From: Calocera cornea HHB12733
Lineage: Eukaryota; Basidiomycota; Dacrymycetes; Dacrymycetales; Dacrymycetaceae
Reading direction: 5' to 3'
Assembly (NCBI GenBank): GCA_001632435.1
Contig: KV423983.1
Location: 97,685 to 161,684 of the forward strand
Length of the DNA stretch: 64,000 nucleotides
In this document: positions 9,804-19,457 of the stretch, piece after piece
Layout: every line of letters starts with the position of its first letter
Position numbering within the stretch: position 1 is the first letter of the stretch
Program-made: the position numbers and the translations under genes
Notes under the pieces: generated by a model
Databases searched by the model: none
What the model was told of the DNA's origin: nothing
The model's input: the letters and a program-made list of their open reading frames with translations, nothing else

Positions 9804-11459
9804 CTAGTGCCCAGATGGCCCGACTCTGCTCTCCTTGCGCTTGTTTGCTGGATGACCTCTTTGTCTCTTGCGTGGTGGTTCACCAATCTCATTGTCTGCT
9901 TCCAAATTGGTAATGCGGACTACTGGGTATGCCTCTGCATATGTTGCTTTCAATGTTGTTGAGAGGTAGAGATCATTGATATAGAGGCCTGGGTCAACCT
10001 TGAAGCGCAGACAGAGTGCAATTGCATGCGCACAGGGAATAAGATATTGCTGGAAGTAGCGACAGGTACAGTAGCCTGCTCAGAGCTCCGGGTAGAGTGT
10101 CACTTCATGCTCATCTGTAGTGTGATCCAGACTGGAGCGGGCCAGAGCACTGGTGGGGCTCAATGCCAGGATCAAGTAGCATCAAGCTGCTGTGAGGTTG
10201 TGAACAAAAACCTCATGCTGAATTGGAACATGTAGTTGATGGAGGCTGAGTGTGTAGAGCTTGCGTTCCAAAAAGCACTCCATCTGGTCGTTCCAAATTG
10301 CATCAAGAAGTTGAAGTGCTGGGAGTGCTCAAGCATGAACAAAGACACTGTTCATTACTTCTGTGGCATTGGAAGTAGCTTGACCAAAACGTGGACTATT
10401 GAATGCGGATGTTGCCCAGCATGCAGGATCGATATCTGTGAAGTACTTTGCAGCTGCTTCAGTAACTTCTGTACGGATGAGTTGAAGACATGCCTGGAAA
10501 AGCTTCTTGGTTTCCGCATAGACAAGGCTCCAGAAATATGGACTGATGCTGGACCTGTGGTTCTTTCTGGTGTTCTGCTCGATATGCTTTGCACAGTATG
10601 ATTCATCGACCAGGGGTAGTTGCTTGGACATAGCATTGAGGAGTCCTTTCTGCCGGTCAGATATCATGACTGTTGTTGGTAGATCGAGGCCAGGCAGTGA
10701 TTCTTTGAGGAGTCAAAAGAATCTGGACCAAGACTTGGTGTCTTCTTGGAGTGCAAGCCCCCATGCGAGCATGAGGAGCTTATCTTCGGCATTGTATGTG
10801 ACTGCAAGCAGAAGAACATAATTGTATGAAGTCTTTGTGAAAGCGCCATCAACTGCAATAAAGTGGCAGACTGAGTTCCAGGCATTCTTGGCTGCTGACG
10901 GACATATGAACAATGAGTCGAATGTGCCTTCTGCATCGGATTGGATGTGTACTGTTGCACCAGGATCGCGGGCTCAAAGACAACGTGTATAGGCAGTGAG
11001 TTTCCGGAACTCATTGGCCTGCTGTTCAACTGTGTCACCTAGTATGGCTTTCTTTGCCCTATATGCTTGTTCTTTGGAGGTGCCAATGAGCCAACGTCAA
11101 AGAACATCAACAAGAGTCGCTGGTTTGACATCATTCTTCACTGTGATGCTCTTCTTCAACTGGTCCGCAAGGAAGATGGTCCGATTCAAGATTGAATGTG
11201 CTTTTGGTGTGAATGTTTGACATGTGTGGGTTGGAACAATATTGCACACCGCAAATGCCCCATCCTGACGAGTGACAGATGCTCGGAATGGGAAACCATC
11301 ATCCTCTGCCCGGTTGCAGGCAACCATGAGCCGGCCTCTATCCCTCTTTGCAACATTATGGGATGCACCTTGAGCGACAGAGTGAGCCATGAGAGCAAGT
11401 GCGGCTTCATCGAGAGATTCAAAAGGCTGGTCTTTTGATACAGCTTCAACAGCATCCAT
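9804..11459 (-). pseudogene. MULE transposase with six in-frame TGA codons
   Basis: One unshifted reading frame of 552 codons runs from the ATG at 11459 to a TAG at 9804-9806. It begins with a MuDR-like DNA-binding region (CNRAEDDGFPFRASV). The DDE transposase core follows: HFIAVDGAFTKTSYNYVLLLAV, then TVMISDRQKGLLNAM, then AKHIEQN. It ends with a SWIM zinc finger (CTCRYFQQYLIPCAHA) and a basic tail (PPRKRQRGHPANKRK). Six codons in this frame are TGA, at 11097-11099, 10974-10976, 10713-10715, 10329-10331, 10182-10184 and 10080-10082. No TAA, internal TAG or frameshift is present. Five of the six TGA codons are preceded by T, as expected if TCGA became TTGA. The gene is dead as it stands. The pattern points to cytosine deamination rather than random decay. 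Confidence 0.9.
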
Positions 11460-11562
11460 TGTGGTGGTTACAAGAAGAGGTAGGAAGGGTCACGACGCGT
11501 CAAGAATGACACGTCAAGTGTGACACGTCGGGAAAGGGCATTCTAGCTTTTAAGGTTTCAAG

Positions 11563-11614
11563 GGGGCAACCTAGCATTAACGCGTCTGACAGCGGGCATT
11601 CTGGCGGATATCTC
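11563..11614 (-). repeat. MULE right terminal inverted repeat
   Basis: This is the reverse-complement partner of 9694-9745. The outermost bases read GGCGGATATCTC on the plus strand. A partial echo of the inner part (GGGCATTCTAGC) occurs near 11536-11547, so the right end is slightly repetitive. Confidence 0.85.
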
Positions 11615-11689
11615 CATATGGGTCCCCCCTGGATGCAGCATGGTGTACAATGCGTATTGGCGTCCTCCTGTGCGACTGGGGCCGGCATG

Positions 11690-12085
11690 GAGAGTCGATC
11701 TCAAACCTTGAAGCTGCCTTCGAAGAGCTACAGGTCATCAACAATCCGCTAGGCGTTGCTCTTGGCCGGCCGGTATGAAGAAGCGCGCAGGCGGTTGGAA
11801 GACGCTCATGCAAGATATACTCTTCTCCCGTTTCAGAGAGGAGTCGCATTTAGTCTCGACCTTCTTGGCCAGGTGGCGGTGAGTCAGGATCGCCCAAAAG
11901 ACGCAATACCGCTATTTGAGAAGAGCTTGAAGCTGTTTGAGGAGTTGGGCGTTGCCAAAGATACGGAAGCGTGTCGCCAGAAGTTGGATCAGTTACGCTC
12001 AAATGAAGCGCTTCCCGTGCAGGGCTATCAGGAGGACCAGACCCCACGCGACACCGAAATTCGTGTAGCTGCGCCCGCGGGCTGA
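11690..12085 (+). pseudogene. NLR-family TPR fragment, copy 3
   Basis: Only the last TPR units of a third family member remain. The frame EAAFEELQVINNPLGVAL (about 11715-11755) shifts near 11756 into GRYEEARRRLEDAHARY. It continues FQRGVAFSLDLLGQVAVSQDRPKDAIPLFEKSLKLFEELGV and a polar tail that stops at 12085. It lines up with the carboxyl ends of copies 1 and 2 but is a separate paralog. The MULE right end lies about 75 bp upstream and may have cut the gene. The nucleotide-binding domain is absent. Confidence 0.75.
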
Positions 12086-12089
12086 TGAT

Positions 12090-12286
12090 GGGAGATGCTG
12101 AACGGCGGCGGCGGCGAGGAGGGAGACGAAAATACCTTGATCATGCGACCGCCGTTGCCGTCTTATACAACTGCACTTTCAAAACGAATGCAGTCAGCAG
12201 CGAAATCCAGCGCCACATCTTCCCGCATCTTCCCAAGCCGAGACCATCAAGAGCGATCAGCGGAGAGCAGCGCCACCGACGACGGG
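12090..12286 (-). repeat. Recurrent NLR 3'-flank cassette, copy 1 (partial)
   Basis: Read on the minus strand, this matches 15953-16235 and 18944-19245. Shared blocks include CGGCGGCGAGGAGG, GCGACCGCCGTTGCC, CTTCCCGCATCTTC and GGAGAGCAGCGCCAC (as read on the plus strand here). It begins 5 bp after the stop of the NLR fragment. The outer part of the cassette is missing or diverged. Confidence 0.7.
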
Positions 12287-12485
12287 CAGAGATATTCAAG
12301 ACAATCGTCCGACAGCATTGAACGCATATTACTGATAACTAGACGAGAAGATCGGGTAATGTGTATGTAGGGTATATGCAAGCCGACAACTGTCTGGTGC
12401 AAATAAATGGCATATAAAGATCGTGCGGAGGATCCGTTCGGCGAGTCCGACCAGCGGTATGTCAAGATCGAATGAAGGTGTATGA

Positions 12486-15400
12486 TCATGCCCTGTGAGT
12501 CTTGGGCGGCATCAGCTTGAGGCGCTCCTATTCCAAAGATGTCAGCATCAATCCATGCAGAAGTCAGGTGGAAAAGACGCACCTTGACCGAGTCAAAGCG
12601 CCGGCTGCGGCTGAACGCGCGGTACATCTTTACGATGTCGTTCCAGGTGAACATGACGGTGATGACGAACATGACGGGGAGGGCGACTTCCCAGAAGAAG
12701 AGGTCCGAGCCGACGAGGGAGTTCATTTGCTGAAAATTCATCCCCTGTGCACGGGATGGTCAGAGCAGCGAGCAACGAGAGGAGGTGGGACGCACGAAAT
12801 AGCCCGTGAGGAACGTCAGCGGGAAGAAGAGCACCGTCGCGACCGTGAGCCGGCGCATCGACTGGTTCGTCTCATACGACACGATCTGCGTTTCCTTCAG
12901 CACACATCGCCATCGCGCAAGAGGAAGAATGCACATTGAACGTAAAGTTGATCAAGTTCTCCGCAATAGAGCTGAACATGTCCATGCTGCTGAGGATATA
13001 CTCCATATGGTCGTACACGTCCGCGAGGTAGACCTTGCACTGGTGGCTGCAGAACCCGGTGACCTTTACGTCCCTGCCGTCCTGCGCCTCGGGCGTGGCG
13101 GCGACGGCGCGGTCGAGGTCGTACCGCCGCAGGGCGTAGATCATCGTCGAGAGGGGCGTGAGCGTGCGCTTGTGCAGCGTGAGGTCGCCGGACATGATGT
13201 GCACTGCAACGCGACGCGACGCGGAGTCAGCTAGCATCCTCCAGACCCGCAATTGGTGGGACGCACGCTGCCGCACAGTCTTCATCCCCGGCTTGATCAG
13301 AATCTGCCGCTCCAAGTCCAGCAGGGTATCATGATACCGATCGACGACCTCGAGCGCCTTGTCGACGACTACTCCGTCCAGAGCAATCAGCGGGTGTCCC
13401 TACAGCTCCAGATGAGGAGGGGAGACGCACCGAGGTCGACGACGGACTGCATGAGCAGCGAGGCGTCGCAGTGGGCGCGGAGGAGGGAGTCCTTGAGCTG
13501 CAGGCGGGCCTTGATGGGGCGGAAGTGGGACAGATCCGCATCTTGGTGGAAGGTGATCAACGTGCCTACGACCCAGCCATCAGCGCCGATCCCCACCGAT
13601 CCCGGCCACAACCATAACCATAACCATGACCATAACCATACCCACCACGCACACGGCGAGAGGAGAGAAAGCGAGAGAGAGGGACGCACCGCCCCGAGTC
13701 AAGAAGACGTAGATATGCTTGAGCTCGACACTGACGTGGGAGCCGCGCTTGAGCTCCTGCAGCGCGGCCTGATTGACAGCCTTGCGCCGCTTCATCGGGC
13801 TCATGCTCATCCAGCTCGCCCACTGCCGCTGCTTGGCCGCCGTGGCCGCCTCCTCCGCCTTCCGGTCGGGCGCATCTCGCTCCGGGTCTCCTCGCCCGGG
13901 CGAATGCGAGCGCGAGCGCCCGTGGCTGCGGCTGTGGCTCCGCCTACGGGAGCGCGGAGGCGGGGCGAGCAACCCCGGGCCGTCGCCCGCAAAGTCGCCG
14001 AGCCCCCGGTCGGGGACAACGGGCCCGTCGTCCCCGCCCGAGCCCGAGATGTTCTTCCTCAGCCCGTCGAACGTGCTCTCGATGTCGTCCCTGCTGAGCG
14101 TGCGGTGCAGCGGCAGCGGCAGCCCACTGACCCCGACGACCGTGTCCCGCGCGCGCTGCCAGACGCTCGACCGGCGTTTTCTCAACCCCGGAGCCGAGCC
14201 GGAGCCGGAGGCGGCCGGCCGGCCCTCGCGCTCCTGCACGGGCGAGTCGGTCATCACCCGTGCCCCCGGCGCCGAGTCGCCCTCGCCCTCGCCCTCGCCC
14301 TCGCCCGCCGCAGCCTGGCTCGCATCATAGCTCGGGGGCTCGTCGTCCGGTGCGAGGGAGTGGCACATGATACTGAGGAAGAGGTGGTTGCGGTAGTAGT
14401 CGCTCTTGCTCCTGCTGCCGCTCTCCCCGCAGCGCAGCACGTCTTCCGTGGCCAGCGGGTGCAGGTCGTACCGGATGGCGATGGCGCGGATGACGTCCCA
14501 GCTGATCCCGCCAACGTTGATCCAGCGAACCTTTGCCCAGTTGGGCCTGTCCTTGCCCTTGGCGGCCAGGAAGTCGGCCAGCCCGGCATTGGACAGCCGG
14601 GTGAACGTCGCGCTCGTGAGCGAGTAGTCGCACACCTCGATCGCGCACTCCTGGTGGATGTGCCCCCAGTGCCTCGCCGCGCTGTCCCGGCGCGGGTCGA
14701 CCCCCTGCTCCGCGCCGGGGGAGGCGATGGCCGTGCTCCCGCGGTGCATCTGCATGACCTTGAGCGCAGACGCGCGGAACTTCTGCGAGGGCCGCAGGGG
14801 CGCCGCTGCATCGGGGCCAAGGCCCGGCTCGCCCCCCGCGGGGAAGGGGGCGAACGTGGACGGGCCGGTGACGGTCGGGCCGGCGTTGGCGAGAAGCAGC
14901 GGGGGCCGCTCGCGCTCCACGCGCGTTTCAGCAGTGCTCATCGTCGAGCTGCCCCCGGGCGGGGTGTGCGCGCGCCCCTCGCACTCCATATCCAGCTGCT
15001 CTACCGCGCCGTCCAAGCCCTGCTCCTGCTGCCCCTGCCCCTGCCCCTGCTGCTCAGCAAACGCCTGCTTCCCCGCCCCGGACCCCGGGGAATGCATGAT
15101 CGGCTCGAAGTGCTCGACCTCCTGGCCGATGTACGCCGGCATCGGCGGGGGGCTGTCCGGCACCGCCGCGTCGTCCACGTCCACGTCGTCCCCCTCCCCG
15201 CCGTCCTGCGCGTCGTCGAGGATCGAGTCGGAGTCGTTGTCTGCGCCCAGCCCTGCCGGCCGGCGTGGGTGGACGAGCACCGCGTCCGGCTGGTTGAGGC
15301 CGGAAGCGAGCACCGAGTCCGGCCCGGGGGCGTCGAAGTCGGCTGAGGTGACCGGGCGGACACCGTCGAGGGAGGGGGTGCGTGAGCGGCCCTGGGTGCC

Positions 15401-15553
15401 GAGGGTGTACGTCTGCGGACCGGCTCCGGGGGTGGTGGACGGGGGCCGGGTCGGGGGCACGTCGCCCGGGTCGGTGGGGAGGCGCGGGGTGGAGGCTGAG
15501 GAGTGCGGGACGGGGGAGGTGAGGAAGTGCGGGGCGGAGGGGAAGGCCGGCAT
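12486..15553 (-). CDS. CorA-type Mg2+ channel/transporter, copy 1
   Basis: This encodes a CorA/Alr-type magnesium channel, a pentameric membrane protein that admits Mg2+ down its gradient. A long Pro/Ser-rich cytosolic arm (about 500 residues) precedes the CorA fold, which includes CDYSLTSATFTRLSN, HPLATEDVLRCGESGSRSKSDYYRNHLFLS, VFLTRGG and the helical stalk HCDASLLMQSVVDLG. Later exons give GFCSHQCKVYLADVYDHMEY, then TM1 ending LTGYF, the GMN selectivity motif (GMNFQQMN) and TM2 (FFWEVALPVMFVITVMF). The last short exon reads KERLKLMPPKTHRA and stops at 12486. Introns are about 50-60 nt and the GYF/GMN join crosses one. The start at 15553 is the first ATG of the long first exon. The gene is very GC-rich, much more so than its paralog at 23.8-26.5 kb. 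It is convergent with the NLR fragment. Confidence 0.9.
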
Positions 15554-15952
15554 CGTGTGAGGGTCGATCGTGCTGCCTTTGTGTTGCTGTCCCTCGCGAT
15601 CAACGTCTAGTGGCTCCTAAAGAGGCGGTCGAACTGTCCCTCGGGCGGCGGTCGGAGGCCTCAAGGCAGCGCACGGACCCGGTCGCGCTCAGGGTTCAGG
15701 AGTGTATACGGTGCTGGATGGCGGTGTGTAAGGGTGGTGGGTCACAGCAGCGTTGGGGTGGTTACAGTACTGCCGCTCCGTGCAGGTGGGTGCTGGGTGG
15801 GTGGCCCGTGCTCGTGGTGTGGTGTACGCTGTCGTCCTGTCACCCTTCCAGACAGACGCAGGCAAAAGTGTCTCGCGCGTGCCGGCTATCTTTAGCCCAC
15901 CTCCTCTCCTCTCGCGCCCAGAGCCAGGCGAACCTTCAGCTTCAGCCCCCGC
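15554..15952. promoter_or_regulatory. Upstream region of CorA copy 1
   Basis: This is a GC-rich intergenic stretch between the CorA start and the cassette copy. It presumably contains the CorA promoter. I see no clear TATA box or coding sequence. Confidence 0.3.
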
Positions 15953-16235
15953 GTCATACATTCCGGCCCGTCAGTGGCGGTGCTCCTCTCCCGTAGTTGC
16001 CTGGATACATTGCGAAGATGCGGGAAGATGCAGAAGCGGACATGCGGTGACAGTCCTGTCCTTGGCGTTACAGTACTGTATATTGAATAGCAACGGCGGT
16101 CGCACGGTCAACACGTTTCTCCCCCCTCCTCGCCGCTGCTGCCTATCAGCAGTGGACGTCGGTAGCGCCAAGGCCCGCCTCGCTGTGGAGGGACTGACTA
16201 CATCACCAACGAAAGAAACGTGCATCAATCAAGGC
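15953..16235 (+). repeat. Recurrent cassette, copy 2 (orphan)
   Basis: It is collinear with 18944-19245. Both start TCATACATTCC. They share GTGGCGGTGCTC, GCGAAGATGCGGGAAGAT, CGGACATGCGGT, ATATTGAA followed by GCAACGGCG, GTCGGTAG, GCCAAGGCCC and GAAAGAAACGTG. Insertions and deletions separate these blocks. No NLR coding sequence lies next to this copy, unlike copies 1 and 3. Confidence 0.85.
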
Positions 16236-18239
16236 TAGGCATCCGCAGTCCGGCCAGCTTCTCGATCCAATCCAATAGTCGCCGGGTTTGCAGTCCGCCG
16301 CATTACCATCTCCAGAACTAAGACCCTAAGTAGAGGGCGGGACGCCGTGCGTCCTCCCGTCTTACTAGAGCATCCCACGGGCAAAGACCGGTCCAGCGTT
16401 TGTCCAGCCGCATGGCCTTCCAGAGAAGCTTCAGAAGCCCCGATTTCAGGACAATAGGCATGGCCACTGAGAAGCCGCTTCTTTCCTGATAGCTGGTTAT
16501 CAACTGCCGGAGAAGCATAGCACTCAGGGCCCAGATGTAAACAACATGACATGTCATCCAGACCACCATTGACAGTGCACTCTCCTGCTCTGCTTGACTA
16601 CATTGTCTGCAAGTCCACTGTGCATTTCTAGACTGCTTAACTTTTCCCTTCTGGAATGGGGGACACCCCATCTTTGCAAGAGCGGTTGGCAAGCACCAGT
16701 CACGAGCACAGACAAGCTGCCCAAGCAAAGGGCTCCCAGCTCCAGCCGAGATTGGTGGTGGTATCATCACAATCCAAGCAGACATTTGAAAAGCACACGT
16801 ATCCGGATGAGCATCTATTCTGGAGCTGCAGGCAACCCCGGAAATCCCTATACAATTCCTGACACCAGAACATGACTCAGTCTGGACGAACTGCTGATGA
16901 TGCCGGTCCAGCCTCGACCAGCACCCTCCACACACCATCGCCATCCAGAAGTTTTCTCTGTGACCGATCTTGACCAACGCAAAGCACGGCTTGCCGCCCA
17001 GGAGCAGGCACACCTACAAGCCGATCCGGAGGAAGCGCGTCAAAGACAATACGTTCAAGACGAGTACAAGGATATTGCCATGTACAATCCCAATGAGCAT
17101 TCTGCATGGCAGGATGACGATGCCAACGATTCCCCTCCCGAGCAGGATGTACCCTTGTCAATGTGGCAGAAACTCACGTGCGCATGGTTCCGGAGGGGAA
17201 GAAAATTGCTCACCTGTTGTCCAGACAAACAAAGTACCGCTGTCTGCACCACTCAGTTTAGGACTGTACAGAGTCCATCTGACTGGGCAATCCAAGGGTG
17301 TCGTATTCCGTGAAGTTGTCACAGGTCCGGAAGGGTAGTCTGGAGTTGGAACAGCAAGCGGAATAGGTGTAATTAGTGGGTAGCGTCCGGAATAGATAGT
17401 AGTGTATGAGGATGGATCGGGGGTCTGCCCCTCTTCGGAGAAGGAGAATCCACCTTTTATCTATCGAACCTGATGTTTACCTTTTGGAATCCCATCTCAC
17501 AAGGTACATCACCAGGGGCTGATTTCACCCAACCTTAGGGACTCTCTCAACCGACAGGACACCTTTCCATTTGTCCCTTTTGCAAATTGAGGGTTATCCG
17601 ATGAGAGAGAGTCTTTGCCCGTAACTCCGTTGGATGTGTTGCGTCGTGTACGCCATTCCGAGAGGGTTCCGGGACCGGAAGGACCATAGTCCGGAGTTGC
17701 TCCACGGACCGGAGGGCCAACCAGGGCAAGTCGGAAAGCTGTCCAGACTTCCAGTACCATATCTCCAGAAGGCCGGAATGCAAAAAATTGGGCCACAGTG
17801 ACAAAGGGAACTGTACATCATGTCAGGATGCACATCCTGAGGAGCATGCGACTCAACTCACGTCCAGAGGGGAGGTTGTTGAGAGATGCCACTAGGCTGC
17901 GTCTGCTTGGTCATTTTGATGATCTGCGTGCGGGGCAGGCTGCACCAGTCAAGGGTATTGGTCAGTAGGTGGTGGCACGTTCCTCAGGTGAGATGGTGAG
18001 CCGGGGGAGGGCCCACTGCATTAGGGTTCAACATTGCCAGTGGATGAATCAGGGATGCCAAGAGACAGCGAGCAAGCGATCGGGGGCAGTGGTGAGCCAA
18101 GTATGAGGATCCAGGGGGGGCGGGGGCGCAGCCTGTCTGATAGCTGAGTGACGCCTGTCGTGCAAGACGGGAGCAGATGGTGTGCTCTGGGTTGGGCACG
18201 TGACCAAAATATGTATCTGGGCTGCACCACACATGCATC
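16236..18239. other. Spacer with weak open frames
   Basis: This 2 kb has no recognised gene apart from the hypothetical frame listed at 16897-17313. A minus-strand open frame at 16318-17013 (231 codons) is Cys/Trp-rich and overlaps that frame. It has one hydrophobic patch but no known motif. Remnants of older transposons are possible but cannot be shown. Confidence 0.4.
16897..17313 (+). CDS. Hypothetical protein, possible transposon remnant
   Basis: This is an open frame of 138 codons. Its middle looks protein-like and hydrophilic (VTDLDQRKARLAAQEQAHL, then PNEHSAWQDDDANDSPPEQD), with a possible helix rich in Glu, Gln and Arg. A basic, cysteine-containing tail follows. No family is recognised. 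It overlaps a minus-strand frame of 231 codons, so one of the two at least is a shadow. It may be part of a decayed DNA-transposon protein. Confidence 0.25.
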   Translation: MMPVQPRPAPSTHHRHPEVFSVTDLDQRKARLAAQEQAHLQADPEEARQRQYVQDEYKDIAMYNPNEHSAWQDDDANDSPPEQDVPLSMWQKLTCAWFRRGRKLLTCCPDKQSTAVCTTQFRTVQSPSDWAIQGCRIP

Positions 18240-18242
18240 TTA

Positions 18243-18787
18243 GAGCCTGTTCGGCAACCAATGTGCGTGATGTGGGAGATACAATCTAGGTGCATACACA
18301 TGTTGTGAGATTGTAATCTCCCAGATTCCATGATCTGGGGTGGACCTGGCGCGTTCGGTACCAGTGTGATCTCTGTTGTGCAATCTGAGGGGCTGCTTTT
18401 CCTGCCCCCAGTGAATGGTTACTGGATGGTTCCAGAAGGGAATGTCATGGAAACACTGTGGAAATTGCAACACAATGTAATGGGTATGCTGAAGCAAGGG
18501 GTAAGTTCATGGAAATGACAAGGATGCCAAGATGCCACATCTGCCGGCGGTTCAGGCACGTGCTTGTGGAAACAGTGTGTTTCCATTTGGGTTGGAAGCA
18601 ACGCGAGATTGAGATTGAGGACGCAGATACAGGTCCAGAGGTGTATCTGGCGTTTGGTGTAGATCGAGGCGCACAATCTAGGACATTTTGTGGTGCCGAA
18701 CATGTCCGTGATCTTGCAGATTCTGACGGAAGTATCTGCCCAGATTATGCCTCAAGATACGACAGATTACGGTTACCGAACAGGCTC
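18243..18787. mobile_element. PIF/Harbinger-like MITE with TTA target duplication
   Basis: The left end is GAGCCTGTTCGGCAACC (18243-18259) and the right end GGTTACCGAACAGGCTC (18771-18787). They are inverted repeats of 17 bp with one mismatch. TTA stands directly outside both ends (18240-18242 and 18788-18790), the target duplication typical of PIF/Harbinger elements. The 545-bp interior carries many CAGATT/AATCTG motifs in both orientations and no transposase. Confidence 0.88.
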
Positions 18788-18943
18788 TTACATTTCAGGA
18801 GCCCATCTGGGATCTGGGATTCTGCTTCCGAAAAATGCCTCCATCTGTGTATCTGGGCTACGGCAAGTCATCCATTGCCTGCATGTACACTAGAAGCAAG
18901 TCTGTGTTATATTTGCCGCGCCATTGGACACGAGTGCCCTTCT

Positions 18944-19245
18944 GTCATACATTCCCGCGCCCTTGGGTGGCGGTGCTCTCCCCCCGTGATTGCCTGGAGA
19001 GCTGCGAAGATGCGGGAAGATACGGACATGCGGTCGCGCATTCATTATTATTAATCCTTGGCGGTTACGGCAGTACTTATATTGAACGGCAACGGCGTTC
19101 GCGCCATCCACGCGTTTCGGCCCTCTCCTGGCTGCTGCCTATCATCTGCCCGCGCGCGCGCAGCGAACGTCGGTAGAGCCAAGGCCCCCCCGCGATGTAC
19201 AGGGTCTGACTACTGTAAGCCAATAACGAAAGAAACGTGTAACTA
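18944..19245 (+). repeat. Recurrent cassette, copy 3, downstream of NLR copy 2
   Basis: It is collinear with 15953-16235 from TCATACATTCC to GAAAGAAACGTG. NLR copy 2 is on the minus strand and ends at 19458, so this copy lies about 210 bp past its stop. It has the same orientation relative to the gene as copy 1 has to the NLR fragment. Confidence 0.85.
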
Positions 19246-19457
19246 ACGCGCAATGGTCGCTCACGGCTTTCTTCGCTTAAGGTCGTTTTTCAATTTTGTC
19301 AATACTAAACTATGCAATTCGGAGACGGGAGAAGCTTTGCAGCATGGCTGCCTCATACTATCAGGTCATTGTCTGAGCATTTTCCGTAGATATGCGTCTT
19401 CTGGCCGTTTTGTCTGCCCCGGGAAGTTCTGTCAGTGGTTCCAAATCCTTTCAACCC

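Larger units (their letters stand above)
9694..11614. mobile_element. MULE (Mutator-like) DNA transposon, inactivated
   Basis: A 1.9 kb element is bounded by inverted repeats of about 52 bp (9694-9745 and 11563-11614) that both start GAGATATCCGCCAGAAT and both end GCTAGGTTGCCC, with scattered mismatches between. It encloses one transposase gene on the minus strand. I could not find a clean 9-bp target duplication in the flanks, so it is old or its ends are slightly misplaced. It lies between NLR copy 1 and the NLR fragment. Confidence 0.85.

Noticed and set aside
9804..11459. TGA recoding (readthrough or altered code) as an explanation for the six stops
   Set aside because: Nearby core genes use TGA as a normal stop, for example the SDR gene at 45221 and AP-3 delta at 56208. 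A deamination origin is simpler.
9685..11623. A 9-bp target duplication for the MULE
   Set aside because: The flanking 9-mers (GGGAAATGA and CATATGGGT) do not match, so none is claimed.
13253..15346. A 697-codon plus-strand open frame
   Set aside because: It is antisense to the GC-rich CorA exon and is Arg/Ala/Pro-rich with no motif, as expected of a shadow frame.
14658..15560. Second plus-strand frame of 300 codons over the CorA gene
   Set aside because: It has the same cause: high GC removes stops from all frames. The minus frame has the real CorA motifs.
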